From Texcoconibacillus texcoconensis (GTDB lineage: Bacteria; Bacillota; Bacilli; Bacillales; Salisediminibacteriaceae): a stretch of 64,000 nucleotides of DNA. The stretch is taken from NCBI RefSeq assembly GCF_014202575.1, contig NZ_JACHHB010000005.1, positions 1 to 64,000 on the forward strand, in the 5' to 3' direction. The translations under genes and the position numbers were made by a program. The notes under the pieces are model-generated. The model did no database searches. It was not told the origin of the DNA and worked only from the letters and a program-made list of their open reading frames with translations. Positions 43,371-55,590 of the stretch are shown here, piece by piece; the stretch's first letter is position 1, and every line of letters starts with the position of its first letter.

Positions 43371-43787
43371 TTACTGATGGCGATCTAAATAACCTTGCAG
43401 AATGAATACAGCCGCCATTTTGTCAATAACTTTCTTTCGTTTTTTTCTGCTAACATCCGCCTCTAGTAACGTTTGTTGAGCAGCAGAAGTCGAGAGGCGC
43501 TCGTCCCACATTGCCACATCAATATCGAGTCGCTCACTTACTGCATCGGCGAACGCTTCGCAAGCTTGTCCCCGTTCACCGATCGTTCCGTTCATGTTTT
43601 TGGGTAATCCAACAACCACTTTTTCGACTTCATGTTCGTCAATCAATGTTCGCAGCCGTTCGAAATCTTGGTCCTGATGATTAGGATCTCGATGGATGGT
43701 TTCCAAACCTTGTGCCGTCCAACCAAATGCATCACTGACCGCAACACCGATCGTCTTCGTACCTACATCTAAACCTAATACTCTCAT
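43371..43787 (-). CDS. ruvX: RuvX/YqgF-family Holliday-junction resolvase-like protein (YrrK)
   Basis: A 138-residue RNase H-fold protein. The opening [16 protein letters not shown] holds the first catalytic Asp, [11 protein letters not shown] the second strand, and [10 protein letters not shown] and a late Asp the remainder. Members take part in 16S rRNA 5'-end processing or resolve Holliday junctions; both roles have been described in different species. It begins immediately after the ireB stop, so the two are coupled. Confidence 0.94.
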   Translation of the reverse strand: MRVLGLDVGTKTIGVAVSDAFGWTAQGLETIHRDPNHQDQDFERLRTLIDEHEVEKVVVGLPKNMNGTIGERGQACEAFADAVSERLDIDVAMWDERLSTSAAQQTLLEADVSRKKRKKVIDKMAAVFILQGYLDRHQ

Positions 43788-44057
43788 TTACTTCTCCTCT
43801 TGATGTTGTAACAAATACGACTTTACGAGCGCTTCAATGATCTCGTCACGTTCCACTTTACGTATGAGAGATCGGGCGTCCTTGTGTCTTGGAATATACG
43901 CTGGATCCCCCGACAATAGATAGCCAACGATTTGATTAATCGGATGGTACCCTTTCTCTTCCAATGCCGAATAAACGGATAGAAGAACTTCCTGTACACC
44001 TGCGTCCATCGAATCATCGGGGAAATTAAACTTCATCGTATGATCCATAGAAGCCAT
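43788..44057 (-). CDS. ireB: IreB family regulatory phosphoprotein (YrzL)
   Basis: An 89-residue protein of the DUF965/IreB family, with the conserved [30 protein letters not shown] and a helical C-terminus. In enterococci IreB is phosphorylated by the Ser/Thr kinase IreK and affects cephalosporin tolerance; a similar link to PrkC here is inference. ATG 44057 with GAGGTG upstream is the likely start. It sits between alaS and yrrK, the usual place. Confidence 0.94.
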   Translation of the reverse strand: MASMDHTMKFNFPDDSMDAGVQEVLLSVYSALEEKGYHPINQIVGYLLSGDPAYIPRHKDARSLIRKVERDEIIEALVKSYLLQHQEEK

Positions 44058-44162
44058 TTCAAACACCTCTTTCCTCTTACGGCAAGACGTCCATCATGAC
44101 AAATGACCCTTCGCATCTACCGTTCGTCGTTTCTCCCTCCATTGTACACGATCAATGGACAT

Positions 44163-46799
44163 TTAGGAATTTGTTTTCACGATTTCAGGCACAATTTTTA
44201 GTGCTTCAGGTACTTTTTCTGGATCTTTACCTCCAGCTTGGGCCATATTTGGTCGTCCACCACCACCGCCGCCGCAACGGGTTGCGACTTCTTTGATGAT
44301 ATTTCCAGCATGATACCCTTCTTTTACTAAATCATCAGTGACCGTCGTCACAATTTGCACTTTCCCGTTGTTGACGGACGCTAAGACAAGGATGCCAGAT
44401 TCCATCTTTTCTTTCAAGGAGTCTGTAAGCTGACGTAAGCGATCCATATCCGGAACATCAACTTGTTGAGCAAGAACAGACACACCTTCTACATCGATAG
44501 TCTCATCTAAAAGAGAACTCGCTTCCATGTTACCCAATTTCGCGGACAGAGATTCATTTTCACGTTCTACATCTTTTAATTGTTGTTGTAACTGTTCGAT
44601 ACGTTGAGGGACTTCATTGATGTTCGTTTTCAAACGGTCTGCTGCATCTCTCAATACGTTCAGTTGTCCGTTTAAGTACTCATACGCTTTTTTCCCTGTT
44701 ACTGCTTCAATACGTCTTACTCCTGCGCCGATTCCTGCTTCTGAAATAATTTTGAAAACTCCTACTTCAGCTGTGTTGTTTACGTGACAACCACCACAGA
44801 GCTCAATGCTATAATCACCGATTTTAATGACGCGTACTTCATCACCATATTTTTCGCCAAATAAAGCCATTGCCCCCATCTCTTTTGCTTCATCTAACGT
44901 TTGGTGCAACCGTTCAACAGGTTGTGCTTGCCATACTTTTTCATTCACGATCGCTTCGATTTGGTTCATTTCTTCCTCAGTAACTTGCCCGAAGTGAGAG
45001 AAATCAAAACGGAGACGATCTTCATTTACAAGTGACCCTGCTTGATTAACATGTTCACCAAGTACATCTTTTAATGCTTGGTGCAATAAATGTGTCGCCG
45101 TATGATTTTTAATTGTGCTTACTCGCTCATTTGTCGACACTTGAGCAGTGACATTCATACCCGTGCGAAGCGTCCCTTTCGTCACTTTCACACTATGAAG
45201 GTTTTGACCATTTGGTGCTGCTTGTACATCTACGACGTCAACGATTGTATCTGCGTGCGTAAAAGTACCTGTATCTGCAACTTGGCCACCGCTTTCTGCG
45301 TAAAACGGTGTTTGATCGAGGATGACTTGGGCATCTTCACCTTCACCGACAACATCTACAAACGCACCATCTTTCACAATTGTTTGTACTCCTGCCTCTG
45401 CTTCTGTGTGATCATAACCGATAAACGAACTCTCTACTTCAATCTCTCCGAGAATTTTATCCTGAATTTGCATCGATTCAGACTCTTGTCGCGCCGCTCT
45501 CGCTCGTTCGCGTTGTTTTTCCATTTCACGTTCGAAGCCTTCTAAGTCAACATGAAACCCTTCGTCTTCAACATACTCTTGCGTTAAATCAGACGGAAAA
45601 CCGTACGTGTCATAAAGACGAAATACGTCTTCACCACTAATTTCCGTTTTCCCTTGTTCACGCGCTTGCTTCATTACTTTATTCAAGATCGTTAGACCAT
45701 CGTTTAATGTTTCGTGGAAACGTTCTTCTTCATTTTTCATCACTTTTTGGATGAAGTCCGTTTTCTCACTTACTTCTGGATAGAAGTCATTCATGATGTC
45801 AGCGACTGTCGGTACGAGTTCATACATAAATGGTCGTTCAATACCAATTTGTTTCGCATAACGTACCGCACGACGCAACAGACGGCGTAGCACGTATCCA
45901 CGACCTTCGTTGGATGGAAGTGCCCCATCGGATACAGCAAAGGTAACAGTACGTACGTGGTCAGCAATGACTTTAAAGGCTGTATCTTCTTCAGCCGATT
46001 TCCCGTATGTTCGACCGGAGATACCTTCAGTTTTACGAATAATCGGTACGAAAAGATCTGTATCAAAGTTTGTTTCTGCATCTTGGATGACAGATACCAT
46101 TCGCTCAAGCCCCATACCGGTATCAATGTTTTTCTTTGGAAGTGGGGTATAAGAGCCATCCGGATTATGGTTATATTGACTGAATACTAAGTTCCAAATC
46201 TCTAAATAACGTTCGTTTTCCCCACCAGGAAACATTTCAGGATCATCCATGTCGTCACCGTATGCTGGCCCACGATCATAGAAGATCTCTGTGTTCGGGC
46301 CACTTGGACCTTCACCGATATCCCAGAAGTTTTCTTCAAGACGAATAATACGCTCTTCCGGTAAACCAACTTCTTTATTCCATAAATCAAACGCTTCATC
46401 ATCGTTCGGATGGATTGTTACCGATAATTTTTCTGGGTCAAATCCAATCCAACGTTCGCTCGTTAAAAACTCCCACGCCCATTGAATGGATTCTTTTTTG
46501 AAATAATCACCGATCGAAAAGTTACCAAGCATTTCAAAAAATGTATGGTGACGAGCGGTTTTCCCTACGTTTTCAATATCGTTTGTACGAATTGATTTTT
46601 GCGCATTTGTAATACGTGGATTGTTCGGGATGACGCGACCATCAAAATATTTTTTTAGCGTCGCAACACCACTGTTAATCCATAACAAAGATGGATCCTC
46701 ATGGGGAACGAGTGAAGCACTCGGTTCAACATCGTGCCCTTTTTCCTTAAAGAAATCTAAAAACATTTGCCGAACTTCAGCTGAAGTCAACCGTTTCAT
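44163..46799 (-). CDS. alaS: Alanine-tRNA ligase
   Basis: An 878-residue class II synthetase charging tRNA-Ala. The catalytic domain opens [15 protein letters not shown]; the editing domain has the zinc-binding [11 protein letters not shown] and CGGCH motifs; a coiled coil (about 730-770) leads to the C-Ala domain ending in a Gly-rich [15 protein letters not shown] stretch. Length is standard. GGAGGACG precedes the ATG. It is preceded by a T-box leader and heads the unit alaS-ireB-yrrK-yrzB. Confidence 0.98.
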   Translation of the reverse strand: MKRLTSAEVRQMFLDFFKEKGHDVEPSASLVPHEDPSLLWINSGVATLKKYFDGRVIPNNPRITNAQKSIRTNDIENVGKTARHHTFFEMLGNFSIGDYFKKESIQWAWEFLTSERWIGFDPEKLSVTIHPNDDEAFDLWNKEVGLPEERIIRLEENFWDIGEGPSGPNTEIFYDRGPAYGDDMDDPEMFPGGENERYLEIWNLVFSQYNHNPDGSYTPLPKKNIDTGMGLERMVSVIQDAETNFDTDLFVPIIRKTEGISGRTYGKSAEEDTAFKVIADHVRTVTFAVSDGALPSNEGRGYVLRRLLRRAVRYAKQIGIERPFMYELVPTVADIMNDFYPEVSEKTDFIQKVMKNEEERFHETLNDGLTILNKVMKQAREQGKTEISGEDVFRLYDTYGFPSDLTQEYVEDEGFHVDLEGFEREMEKQRERARAARQESESMQIQDKILGEIEVESSFIGYDHTEAEAGVQTIVKDGAFVDVVGEGEDAQVILDQTPFYAESGGQVADTGTFTHADTIVDVVDVQAAPNGQNLHSVKVTKGTLRTGMNVTAQVSTNERVSTIKNHTATHLLHQALKDVLGEHVNQAGSLVNEDRLRFDFSHFGQVTEEEMNQIEAIVNEKVWQAQPVERLHQTLDEAKEMGAMALFGEKYGDEVRVIKIGDYSIELCGGCHVNNTAEVGVFKIISEAGIGAGVRRIEAVTGKKAYEYLNGQLNVLRDAADRLKTNINEVPQRIEQLQQQLKDVERENESLSAKLGNMEASSLLDETIDVEGVSVLAQQVDVPDMDRLRQLTDSLKEKMESGILVLASVNNGKVQIVTTVTDDLVKEGYHAGNIIKEVATRCGGGGGGRPNMAQAGGKDPEKVPEALKIVPEIVKTNS

Positions 46800-46849
46800 T
46801 ATTACGTCCTCCTTATGTATGATTTAGATCGTTCAGATTTTTTTCCATA

Positions 46850-47075
46850 CAAAAAACTCCCGTCCTCACAACAGGGACGAGAGATCTCTCACGCGGTACC
46901 ACCCTGGTTACAGACTTGTCCTTAAGCCTGTCACCTCGCCACTTAACGGTGTGGTGCCGGCAGGGTTTGCCTGCTCTCAGGAGTAGCTGACTGCTAACCT
47001 TCATCTAGAATTCCTCTCAGCCTCGGGAATTCCTCTCTGCAAGATGGACTTTAGCAGTACCGTTCCATCATCAAG
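46850..47075 (-). ncRNA. T-box leader of alaS
   Basis: The minus strand carries the invariant T-box AGGGTGGTACCGCG (46892-46905) followed by a terminator whose arms CTCTCGTCC and GGACGGGAG precede six T (46850-46884). Upstream lies a long stem region (ACTGCTAA with TTAGCAGT, CATCT with AGATG) that forms Stem I. Uncharged tRNA-Ala would stabilise the antiterminator and switch on alaS. I could not place the Ala specifier codon by eye. Confidence 0.93.
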
Positions 47076-47100
47076 TTTTCGATCTTTTATTATAGAAAAT

Positions 47101-47130
47101 ATTATAGGGATAAAGCAGCCCTATTGTCAA
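47101..47130 (-). promoter_or_regulatory. Sigma-A promoter of alaS
   Basis: A consensus TTGACA (47125-47130) and TATAAT (47101-47106) are separated by 18 bases on the minus strand, directly upstream of the T-box leader. Confidence 0.88.
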
Positions 47131-47201
47131 ATAGAAAAGAAATTTTATGCATAAAATTCATAACTTCGCGCATGGAATTTGAAATTTCGTTTGCTTTTTG
47201 A

Positions 47202-48293
47202 TCATCCACCTTCATCTTTAATCATTCCTCGACGTACTCTGATTGCCCCCCGAACGTGAACAACGATAACTTTTAAAACCGCAAGTAACGGCACAGACAA
47301 GATTAACCCAATCACACCCGCTAATTCAGCACCGATTACAAGCGCAAATATGATTAAAACTGGATGCATGTGCAAACTTTTTCCAACGATCAAAGGGGCA
47401 AGCACATTTCCTTCAAGCATTTGAACGATCACGATGACAAGTAGAGCAAAAAGCGCGAGTTGTAATGACTCCGCGGTAGCTACTAATAACACAGGAGCTG
47501 CACCAATGATTGGCCCGAAGTACGGAATGATGTTCGTCGCACCAATAAAGAGTGCAAACATCAGTGCATAAGGCATGTCAATAATCAAAAATCCGATAAA
47601 AGAGAAAACAAAGACAACAACACCGACAATAATTTGTCCACGTATGTATCCGCCCAATGATTTATCAATATCATAAGCTAACTGTTTCATATGTTTGCGA
47701 AAACGTTTTGGCGTAAGGTACCAAGCAACTTTTTCAATGATATCGTAATCTTTTAGTAAATAAAAAACGATAAACGGAACGACGATTAACGCAAAAGTAT
47801 AATCTACGAGGGCTTTTAATGATGCCACCATACGCGTTACCAAATTAGCAGCGTATTGTTCTCCCTGTTCCAATAAATGATCAGCTTGTTGTTCAATTGG
47901 TTCCGGCAATGTTTCTGCTTGATGATCATAAGATTGAACAAAAGAACGATAAGAGTTAGCCATCTCAGGTAATTGTTCAATCATCTCTTTTCCTTCAGCA
48001 ATCAAATGTGGCGTCCCTTTGATGACAGCTAAAACAATTGTGCCGATTACAGCTAAATATATGAGTAATATCGCATAACCACGTCCAACACGGTGTCTAT
48101 ATGCCCACTCTATTAAAGGGTGAAGCAAATATGTAATCAAACCAGCAACCGCAAAAGGGAGGATGATTTTACCTATGATTTGAAACAACGGTTGTAATCC
48201 TTTAACAAGCATAATAAAGGCATAACCGTTGATCAAAATAAGCAAAACAACCAATAACAGAAATAACCAGTAACGCATTTGCTTCTCTTCCAT
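47202..48293 (-). CDS. yrrI: AI-2E family transporter (YrrI)
   Basis: A 363-residue membrane protein with eight or so helices in the AI-2E/UPF0118 layout: two N-terminal helices, a long extracellular loop (about 80-160) and a C-terminal helix cluster with DIDKSLGGYIRGQIIVGV, GATNIIPYFGPIIGAAPV and GAELAGVIGLILSVPLLA. The family includes TqsA and a Na+/H+-type exporter; the substrate here is unknown. The second of two adjacent ATG codons (48293) has the better spacing to GGGGAGG. The gene lies upstream of alaS, as in B. subtilis. Confidence 0.9.
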   Translation of the reverse strand: MEEKQMRYWLFLLLVVLLILINGYAFIMLVKGLQPLFQIIGKIILPFAVAGLITYLLHPLIEWAYRHRVGRGYAILLIYLAVIGTIVLAVIKGTPHLIAEGKEMIEQLPEMANSYRSFVQSYDHQAETLPEPIEQQADHLLEQGEQYAANLVTRMVASLKALVDYTFALIVVPFIVFYLLKDYDIIEKVAWYLTPKRFRKHMKQLAYDIDKSLGGYIRGQIIVGVVVFVFSFIGFLIIDMPYALMFALFIGATNIIPYFGPIIGAAPVLLVATAESLQLALFALLVIVIVQMLEGNVLAPLIVGKSLHMHPVLIIFALVIGAELAGVIGLILSVPLLAVLKVIVVHVRGAIRVRRGMIKDEGG

Positions 48294-48372
48294 CATCCAC
48301 CTCCCCTTTCGTTCATATCTATAGCTTTTCTCAAGCAAAACAGGTTTATGAACGAAACTTTTGAAAGGACAG

Positions 48373-48426
48373 TTAAAAAAATTGACCTCACCACTTTAGG
48401 TTGTTATGCCTAGTGATGAGGTCAAC
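48373..48426 (-). terminator. Terminator after yrzQ
   Basis: TTGACCTCA pairs with TGAGGTCAA (with CACT/AGTG inside), followed by seven T on the minus strand. Confidence 0.9.
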
Positions 48427-48444
48427 TTATTATTACATGTCTAA

Positions 48445-48624
48445 TTAGCTCATTTGTTTGCGAAGTTTACGCATGCCACCATTTTTAGGGAGCATATTCG
48501 TCATATTCATTTGTCTCATTGGTTCGAACCTTTTTTTCAAGCGTTTCCGTGTTTTTCGATCCATCGTCATTGCATATGCGGTTGCTCCTACTCCAATCGC
48601 TGCCATTGAAACAATCCAACGCAT
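48445..48624 (-). CDS. yrzQ: YrzQ-like DUF3918 small protein
   Basis: A 59-residue protein. It starts MRWIVSMAAIGVGATAYAM (one hydrophobic helix) and continues with a basic tail DRKTRKRLKKRF and an ending MLPKNGGMRKLRKQM. The layout matches the small YrzQ proteins of Bacillus, which lie at this spot. A GGTGGTGG ribosome binding site lies upstream of ATG 48624. The function is unknown; one membrane segment with a basic cytoplasmic tail is the visible feature. Confidence 0.85.
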   Translation of the reverse strand: MRWIVSMAAIGVGATAYAMTMDRKTRKRLKKRFEPMRQMNMTNMLPKNGGMRKLRKQMS

Positions 48625-48645
48625 CGATATCCACCACCCGATGAT

Positions 48646-48837
48646 TTATTCTGTACCTACTTGGCGCTCCTGTTCTGAAAATAAGTCATCGAGGGAGCTT
48701 AACGATCCGTCCTCTTCCACTTCATGCAAAGATAACCGTCCACCAGATAAGCTCAATTCAATAAAACATTGCCAGCAGTAATACTGATTCGTTCCAATTT
48801 TACCGATATCTTTATTTTGACAATTTGGACAGCGCAT
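48646..48837 (-). CDS. Small zinc-ribbon protein
   Basis: A 63-residue protein. Two Cys pairs, CPNC at residues 3-6 and CWQC at about 21-24, form a one-turn zinc ribbon; the C-terminal half is acidic (LHEVEEDGSLSSLDDLFSE). Small proteins of this sort lie between yrrD and yrzQ in Bacillus. The function is not known. AGGAGGTACG upstream of the ATG supports translation. Confidence 0.8.
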   Translation of the reverse strand: MRCPNCQNKDIGKIGTNQYYCWQCFIELSLSGGRLSLHEVEEDGSLSSLDDLFSEQERQVGTE

Positions 48838-48868
48838 AGGGTACGTACCTCCTCTTTTCAGCAGAAAA

Positions 48869-49303
48869 TTATAAGCTTTTGTTGAGTGTTTTCACGACTA
48901 ATTTTTCACTCAAAAAATCTGCATATAACCCTTCCGTAACTTCATACCCTACGATTCTGCCCGTTTCTGGTAAAAAATATACATTTTCAACCAATCCGAC
49001 CGTTTCCCCTCTTTCATCGTAAGCAGGCTGTCCAGATAATCGGTTTTTCCCCTTTAAGAAACGAACCGTACATGCTGGTTTGTTGTCGGAGGTAAACTGT
49101 TTACCTTCAACGGTCCATTTTCCATCTATCCACTTCAGCGATGCAAATGAAATACACTTCTCTCGTTTAAACCAATGTTTTGGCTTCACCACAATCGAGT
49201 CGACTTGTTCTCCTTTACAGCAAACATCAACGATCATGGCATAAGACGGCTGTTCGTGTGGAAAAAAAACGGATGCTCCCAAAAGACTTTGAATGGTTCG
49301 CAA
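48869..49303 (-). CDS. yrrD: YrrD-like PRC-barrel protein
   Basis: A 144-residue soluble protein with two PRC-barrel-like halves: RTIQSLLGASVFF at the start and LSGQPAYDERGETVGLVENVYFLPETGRIVGYEV in pieces later. TTG 49303 with GAGGTGGG upstream is the start; an earlier in-frame ATG at 49357 would lie inside recD2 and is rejected. In B. subtilis yrrD lies next to yrrC (recD2). The role is unknown. Confidence 0.82.
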   Translation of the reverse strand: MRTIQSLLGASVFFPHEQPSYAMIVDVCCKGEQVDSIVVKPKHWFKREKCISFASLKWIDGKWTVEGKQFTSDNKPACTVRFLKGKNRLSGQPAYDERGETVGLVENVYFLPETGRIVGYEVTEGLYADFLSEKLVVKTLNKSL

Positions 49304-49328
49304 AGGTATCCCACCTCTCGAACATTTC

Positions 49329-51641
49329 TTAGTCTTCGGAAACATCCATCGTTTCATCCTCGGGTTCTATTTCCAATGTGTCACCTTGAAGACGTTCTTT
49401 CAACGTCGTTTGCCGTTTTGACTCATCAATTTTTGCAACCGCAAGTTCTAGTGCGTTCCACTCACCACACAAAATCAGAAACGATTTTGCACGTGTGACA
49501 CCGGTGTAAATGAGGTTTCGCTTTAACATACGGTAATAACTTTTCACAACTGGCATCACAACGATCGGGAACTCACTACCTTGTGACTTATGAATCGAAC
49601 AACAATACGCATGCGTAATTTGGGATAAATCGGATTTTTTATATTGCACTTCAATTCCATCAAAAGAAATCACAAGCATGTCTTCGGATTCCGTCGTTTC
49701 CTCTTTTCGAAATAAAGCAACGATCTCCCCACGGTCCCCATTGTAAACATGCTCTTCCGGATTGTTGACAAGTTGCAACACAACATCTCCGACACGATAG
49801 ACGACATCACCAAAGGGGATTTCTCGCCGCGACTCTTTTTGCGGGTTAAACAGTGCTTGGAGTCTTTCGTTTAAACGTTCGATCCCAGCGTTACCACGAT
49901 ACATCGGTGCAAGGACTTGAATATCCTTCGCCCGATAACCCTTGTCAGCAGCTCGCTTGCAAACTTGTTCGACGACGTCTATAACTTGTTGTTGTTCACA
50001 TGAGAAGAAGCGCAAGTCGTTACTTTCTTTCGTTAATGAACGATGCAGTTCTCCAGATTTTAAACCGTGAGAGAACTCGATAATTGCTGACCCACCTGCT
50101 TGCCGGTAAATTTCTGATAAATGCTGTACAGGTACTTTGTGCGATTCTAACAAGTCAAACAGTACTTGTCCTGGTCCAACGGATGGGAGTTGATCTTCAT
50201 CACCAACGAGCAGAACTTTCATACCGTCGGGAACCGCTTTAAATAACTGATTAGCAAGCCAAACGTCGACCATTGACATTTCATCAACGATCAGTAACTT
50301 CCCTTCTAAAGGCTCGTATTCATCTTTTTCAAAACCATCTTGACTCCCCTTATACCCAAGCAAGCGGTGAATCGTCGAAGCTGGGAGTCCTGTTGCTTCA
50401 TTCATACGCTTGGCAGCACGGCCTGTCGGGGCAACGAGTAAAACAGGAAATGGATCATCTTGGTCATATTCTTCTTCATCCAATGAAATATCTTCTAGCA
50501 TGGCATAACTTTCAACGACACCACGAATAACCGTTGTTTTTCCTGTCCCAGGACCACCTGTTAACAAAGTTAACGGAGATTCAAGGGCAGCACGCACAGC
50601 ATCTCGTTGTGAAGGGGCGTAAGTGATTTCAAAGCGTTCCTCCACGTCACCGATTGCCTTTAAAAATTCGGAATCTGGATATTCCGTCGTCGTCTGTTCA
50701 TCGTCCTTTTGTAAACGTTCAATATGACTAGCGATACCTCGTTCTGCATAATATAATGACGGCAAATACATACGCTCGGAGCCGACAACTAAACGCGTTT
50801 CTTCACCAATCTCAATAATCTGCTCAGCAATTGTCTCTTCAGGAATCACCGCTTCGTCGCGTTCTGCTAATAAGTTTTGCACGCCTATAATTACGTCTTC
50901 TGTTCGTACATAGACATGTCCGTTTCTTAATGATTCTTCACTGACAATATAATAAATCGCCGCTTTTAAACGATCTGGATGATCTCCCGTCATACCGATA
51001 TGGTGACCGATTGCATCTGCTTTTGCAAATCCAACCCCTTCGACTTCTTCAATCATCCGATACGGATACTCTTGGATGATTCGCATCGCATCGTGTTTAT
51101 ACGTTTGATAAACTTTAACTGCTAAGTTCATCCCAAACCCGTATTCATAAAGAGCGATTAACACTTGTTCTACGCCTTGTTCTTCAATCAGTGTTTCATA
51201 AATCATATCAACTTTTTTCTCATTCATATTCGGAACATCGTGTAGCACATCTCGACTTTCTAGAATTTTTGAGATAGCATGTTCACCTAAAGTATCGACG
51301 ATTTGTTCCGCTGTCTTTTGACCGATTCCTTTAAAGCGATCGCTACTTAAATAGAGGATAATCCCTTGCTTTGTTTGTGGCATGATTTTTCGGAAATGAT
51401 CTACTTGAAATTGCCGCCCGAATTTAGGGTGATCTTTCCACTGACCATAAAACAAATACGTTTCCTCTTGTTCCATCGCAGGCATCGTTCCAACGACAAT
51501 AGTTTCGTCCGCCTCCTCTTCAACGCTCGCCTCAAGGATGCGGACGCGTGCAACAGTATACATTGTCTCGTCACGGTGATAAATGATGCGGGTAATTTCA
51601 CCTTTGACATACGGCTGTTCAGAAGATGTTTCCTCAATCAT
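49329..51641 (-). CDS. recD2: RecD2 helicase (YrrC)
   Basis: A 770-residue SF1B 5'-3' DNA helicase of the RecD2 branch that works without RecBC. The long N-terminal region with helix-hairpin-helix-like DRFKGIGQKTAEQIVD and VEGVGFAKADAIG is present. Walker A GGPGTGKTT is at about residue 365, followed by LIVDEMSMVD, GDEDQLPSVGPG and the late YCCSIHKSQGSEF and IYTGVTRAK motifs. It acts in replication-fork and mismatch-repair-related DNA maintenance. GGTGGGCG precedes the ATG. Confidence 0.95.
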   Translation of the reverse strand: MIEETSSEQPYVKGEITRIIYHRDETMYTVARVRILEASVEEEADETIVVGTMPAMEQEETYLFYGQWKDHPKFGRQFQVDHFRKIMPQTKQGIILYLSSDRFKGIGQKTAEQIVDTLGEHAISKILESRDVLHDVPNMNEKKVDMIYETLIEEQGVEQVLIALYEYGFGMNLAVKVYQTYKHDAMRIIQEYPYRMIEEVEGVGFAKADAIGHHIGMTGDHPDRLKAAIYYIVSEESLRNGHVYVRTEDVIIGVQNLLAERDEAVIPEETIAEQIIEIGEETRLVVGSERMYLPSLYYAERGIASHIERLQKDDEQTTTEYPDSEFLKAIGDVEERFEITYAPSQRDAVRAALESPLTLLTGGPGTGKTTVIRGVVESYAMLEDISLDEEEYDQDDPFPVLLVAPTGRAAKRMNEATGLPASTIHRLLGYKGSQDGFEKDEYEPLEGKLLIVDEMSMVDVWLANQLFKAVPDGMKVLLVGDEDQLPSVGPGQVLFDLLESHKVPVQHLSEIYRQAGGSAIIEFSHGLKSGELHRSLTKESNDLRFFSCEQQQVIDVVEQVCKRAADKGYRAKDIQVLAPMYRGNAGIERLNERLQALFNPQKESRREIPFGDVVYRVGDVVLQLVNNPEEHVYNGDRGEIVALFRKEETTESEDMLVISFDGIEVQYKKSDLSQITHAYCCSIHKSQGSEFPIVVMPVVKSYYRMLKRNLIYTGVTRAKSFLILCGEWNALELAVAKIDESKRQTTLKERLQGDTLEIEPEDETMDVSED

Positions 51642-51652
51642 CTTTCGCCCAC

Positions 51653-52336
51653 CTATTCTGCCTCGTTTTCTCCTTCTCCGTAGAGAACTTGTTCCATCTG
51701 CTTTTTCCCGTTCGCACTTAATGCATGGTCAGGTTGTGCTTCTAGAGCTCGATTGAAGAAATCGAGTGCTGTTTTTGCGTCATCTTTATATGCATACCCT
51801 ACACCTAAATTAAAGTACGCATCTGCATGCTTTTGATCAAGCTCAATCACTTTTTGAAAAGCTTCCATTGCCTCATCAATGAATGATGTTTGCGCCAGTG
51901 TGAGTCCGTAATAAAATTGCGCGTCGACATCATCATTCGCTAGTTCTACCGCACGTTGTAAACTCGGTAATGCACGAGCAAATTCTTCTTTCATGTAATA
52001 ACACATGCCGAGCATATAATAGACGTCTGATTCGGTTAGTGAAACATCGATCGCTTTTTGATAACTTTGTATCGCCTCATCGTACTTTTCTAGGTTATAT
52101 AATACATTACCTTTACCGTAGTAGGCCGTTCCAAGCGCTTCGTCTAATTCGAGCGCACGATCGTAAAATTTCACAGCTTTTTCATCTTCATGTACAGCGG
52201 CTAGTAAGTTACCAAAGTTAATGTAAGCAATTGGATCATTTGGATTCTCTTCGATTTCTTCATTCAATAAATTTGCCGCATCCTCAATCTTTCCTTCTTG
52301 CATCATTTTTACGGCTTGTTCGTTTCGATCTCCCAT
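51653..52336 (-). CDS. yrrB: TPR-repeat protein (YrrB-like)
   Basis: A 227-residue protein made of about six tetratricopeptide repeats, each with the Gly/Ala/Pro pattern (NPNDPIAYINFGNLLA, LGTAYYGKGNVLYNL, DVYYMLGMCYYM and so on in part). There is no signal peptide. TPR solenoids bind partner proteins; the partner is unknown, though the gene stays between mnmA and recD2 in Bacillus. GGGGAGGC lies upstream, and it ends 11 bases before recD2. Confidence 0.9.
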   Translation of the reverse strand: MGDRNEQAVKMMQEGKIEDAANLLNEEIEENPNDPIAYINFGNLLAAVHEDEKAVKFYDRALELDEALGTAYYGKGNVLYNLEKYDEAIQSYQKAIDVSLTESDVYYMLGMCYYMKEEFARALPSLQRAVELANDDVDAQFYYGLTLAQTSFIDEAMEAFQKVIELDQKHADAYFNLGVGYAYKDDAKTALDFFNRALEAQPDHALSANGKKQMEQVLYGEGENEAE

Positions 52337-52378
52337 CTGTCAACGCCTCCCCATATCGTGCTGCATAACTTCTTTTAT

Positions 52379-54681
<2,303 letters not shown>

Positions 54682-54827
54682 TCACCTTCTTCAATCTTCG
54701 TAACTCTTCTCGTAAAAGGGAGCTTTTTAAAACAATCGTATATACGGCATACTATTAAACAAACAAATAGTGAGGCAACGACTACAAAAAGCTAGCAGTC
54801 CCCCTCACTTTTAGTCTTTACTTTCGA

Positions 54828-55247
54828 TTAAATGTAAAACATATAATATTCGTGCTCACCTTTATCCTCGTAATTGGCTAAATCGTCCAACGTTGTACCC
54901 TCAAGGACATCTTTTACCGCATCACGTATTTTAATCCACAGATCGCGTTTTGCCGGTTCCTCATCGTCAAGTACTTCAACAGGACTGATCGGCCCTTCAA
55001 GGACACGAATGATATCTGCGGCAGTGATCTCTTTTGGATCTTGTGCAACCATGTAACCACCATGTGCACCACGAACACTTTTTACTAGTGTAGCATTGCG
55101 TAAAGGTGCGATCAATTGTTCAAGATAATGCTCCGATAACCCATGATCTTTAGCGATCGACTTTAAGGAAATTGGCCCATCCCCGTGTTTTTTCGCCAAT
55201 GCGATCATAATTGTTAGCCCGTAACGTCCTTTTGTCGATATCTTCAC
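54828..55247 (-). CDS. cymR: Rrf2-family regulator of cysteine metabolism, CymR
   Basis: A 139-residue winged-helix repressor. The typical N-terminus MKISTKGRYGLTIMIALA, the recognition helix region SEHYLEQLIAPLRNATLVKSVRGAHGGYM (in part), and the absence of the Cys triplet of iron-sulfur Rrf2 members identify CymR. In B. subtilis it forms a complex with the cysteine synthase CysK. GTG 55247 follows GAGAGGG. The operon order cymR-yrvO-mnmA matches B. subtilis. Confidence 0.94.
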   Translation of the reverse strand: MKISTKGRYGLTIMIALAKKHGDGPISLKSIAKDHGLSEHYLEQLIAPLRNATLVKSVRGAHGGYMVAQDPKEITAADIIRVLEGPISPVEVLDDEEPAKRDLWIKIRDAVKDVLEGTTLDDLANYEDKGEHEYYMFYI

Positions 55248-55349
55248 CGTAATCCCTCTCTCTTCTCTATCAAAGTTACAACCTCATTCACCGTTCAAGC
55301 CTTCATATGCCTCAGTAATTAGCGATGAATGCCGTTTTTATTGGTTCCT

Positions 55350-55358
55350 ATTATAGCA
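55350..55358 (-). promoter_or_regulatory. Extended -10 promoter of cymR
   Basis: TGCTATAAT on the minus strand is an extended -10 element; a good -35 is lacking, and that place is taken by the palindrome at 55364-55390. The rest of 55248-55590 (343 bases) shows no further feature. Confidence 0.6.
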
Positions 55359-55363
55359 TACAA

Positions 55364-55390
55364 ATATCATTTTCGTCGGCAAAATGATAT
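55364..55390. promoter_or_regulatory. Candidate operator palindrome upstream of cymR
   Basis: ATATCATTTT and AAAATGATAT are exact inverted repeats around a seven-base centre. The palindrome covers the -35 region of the cymR promoter, between the divergent cymR and rarA genes. The binding protein is not known; autoregulation or control by another repressor is inference. Confidence 0.55.
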
Positions 55391-55590
55391 CATCAGTATC
55401 AAGAAAAGCGTATAGCGCGTGGTCATCGGCAATGCAGTATCTCTTCCACCGCTAGCCTTACTTCGAGGGTAGTTGCGTCGAGACAGCTCATCATCTATTC
55501 AGTGAAGCATCAGTATATTAAAAAATAACGGAACTATGCCCTATATGACTTAATACCAATTGACCTTTTACAAAAGGAAGGGACGAGACA

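Noticed and set aside
45090-45545. 151-codon plus-strand frame within alaS
   Set aside because: It is antisense to the editing domain of AlaS, with no initiation signal.
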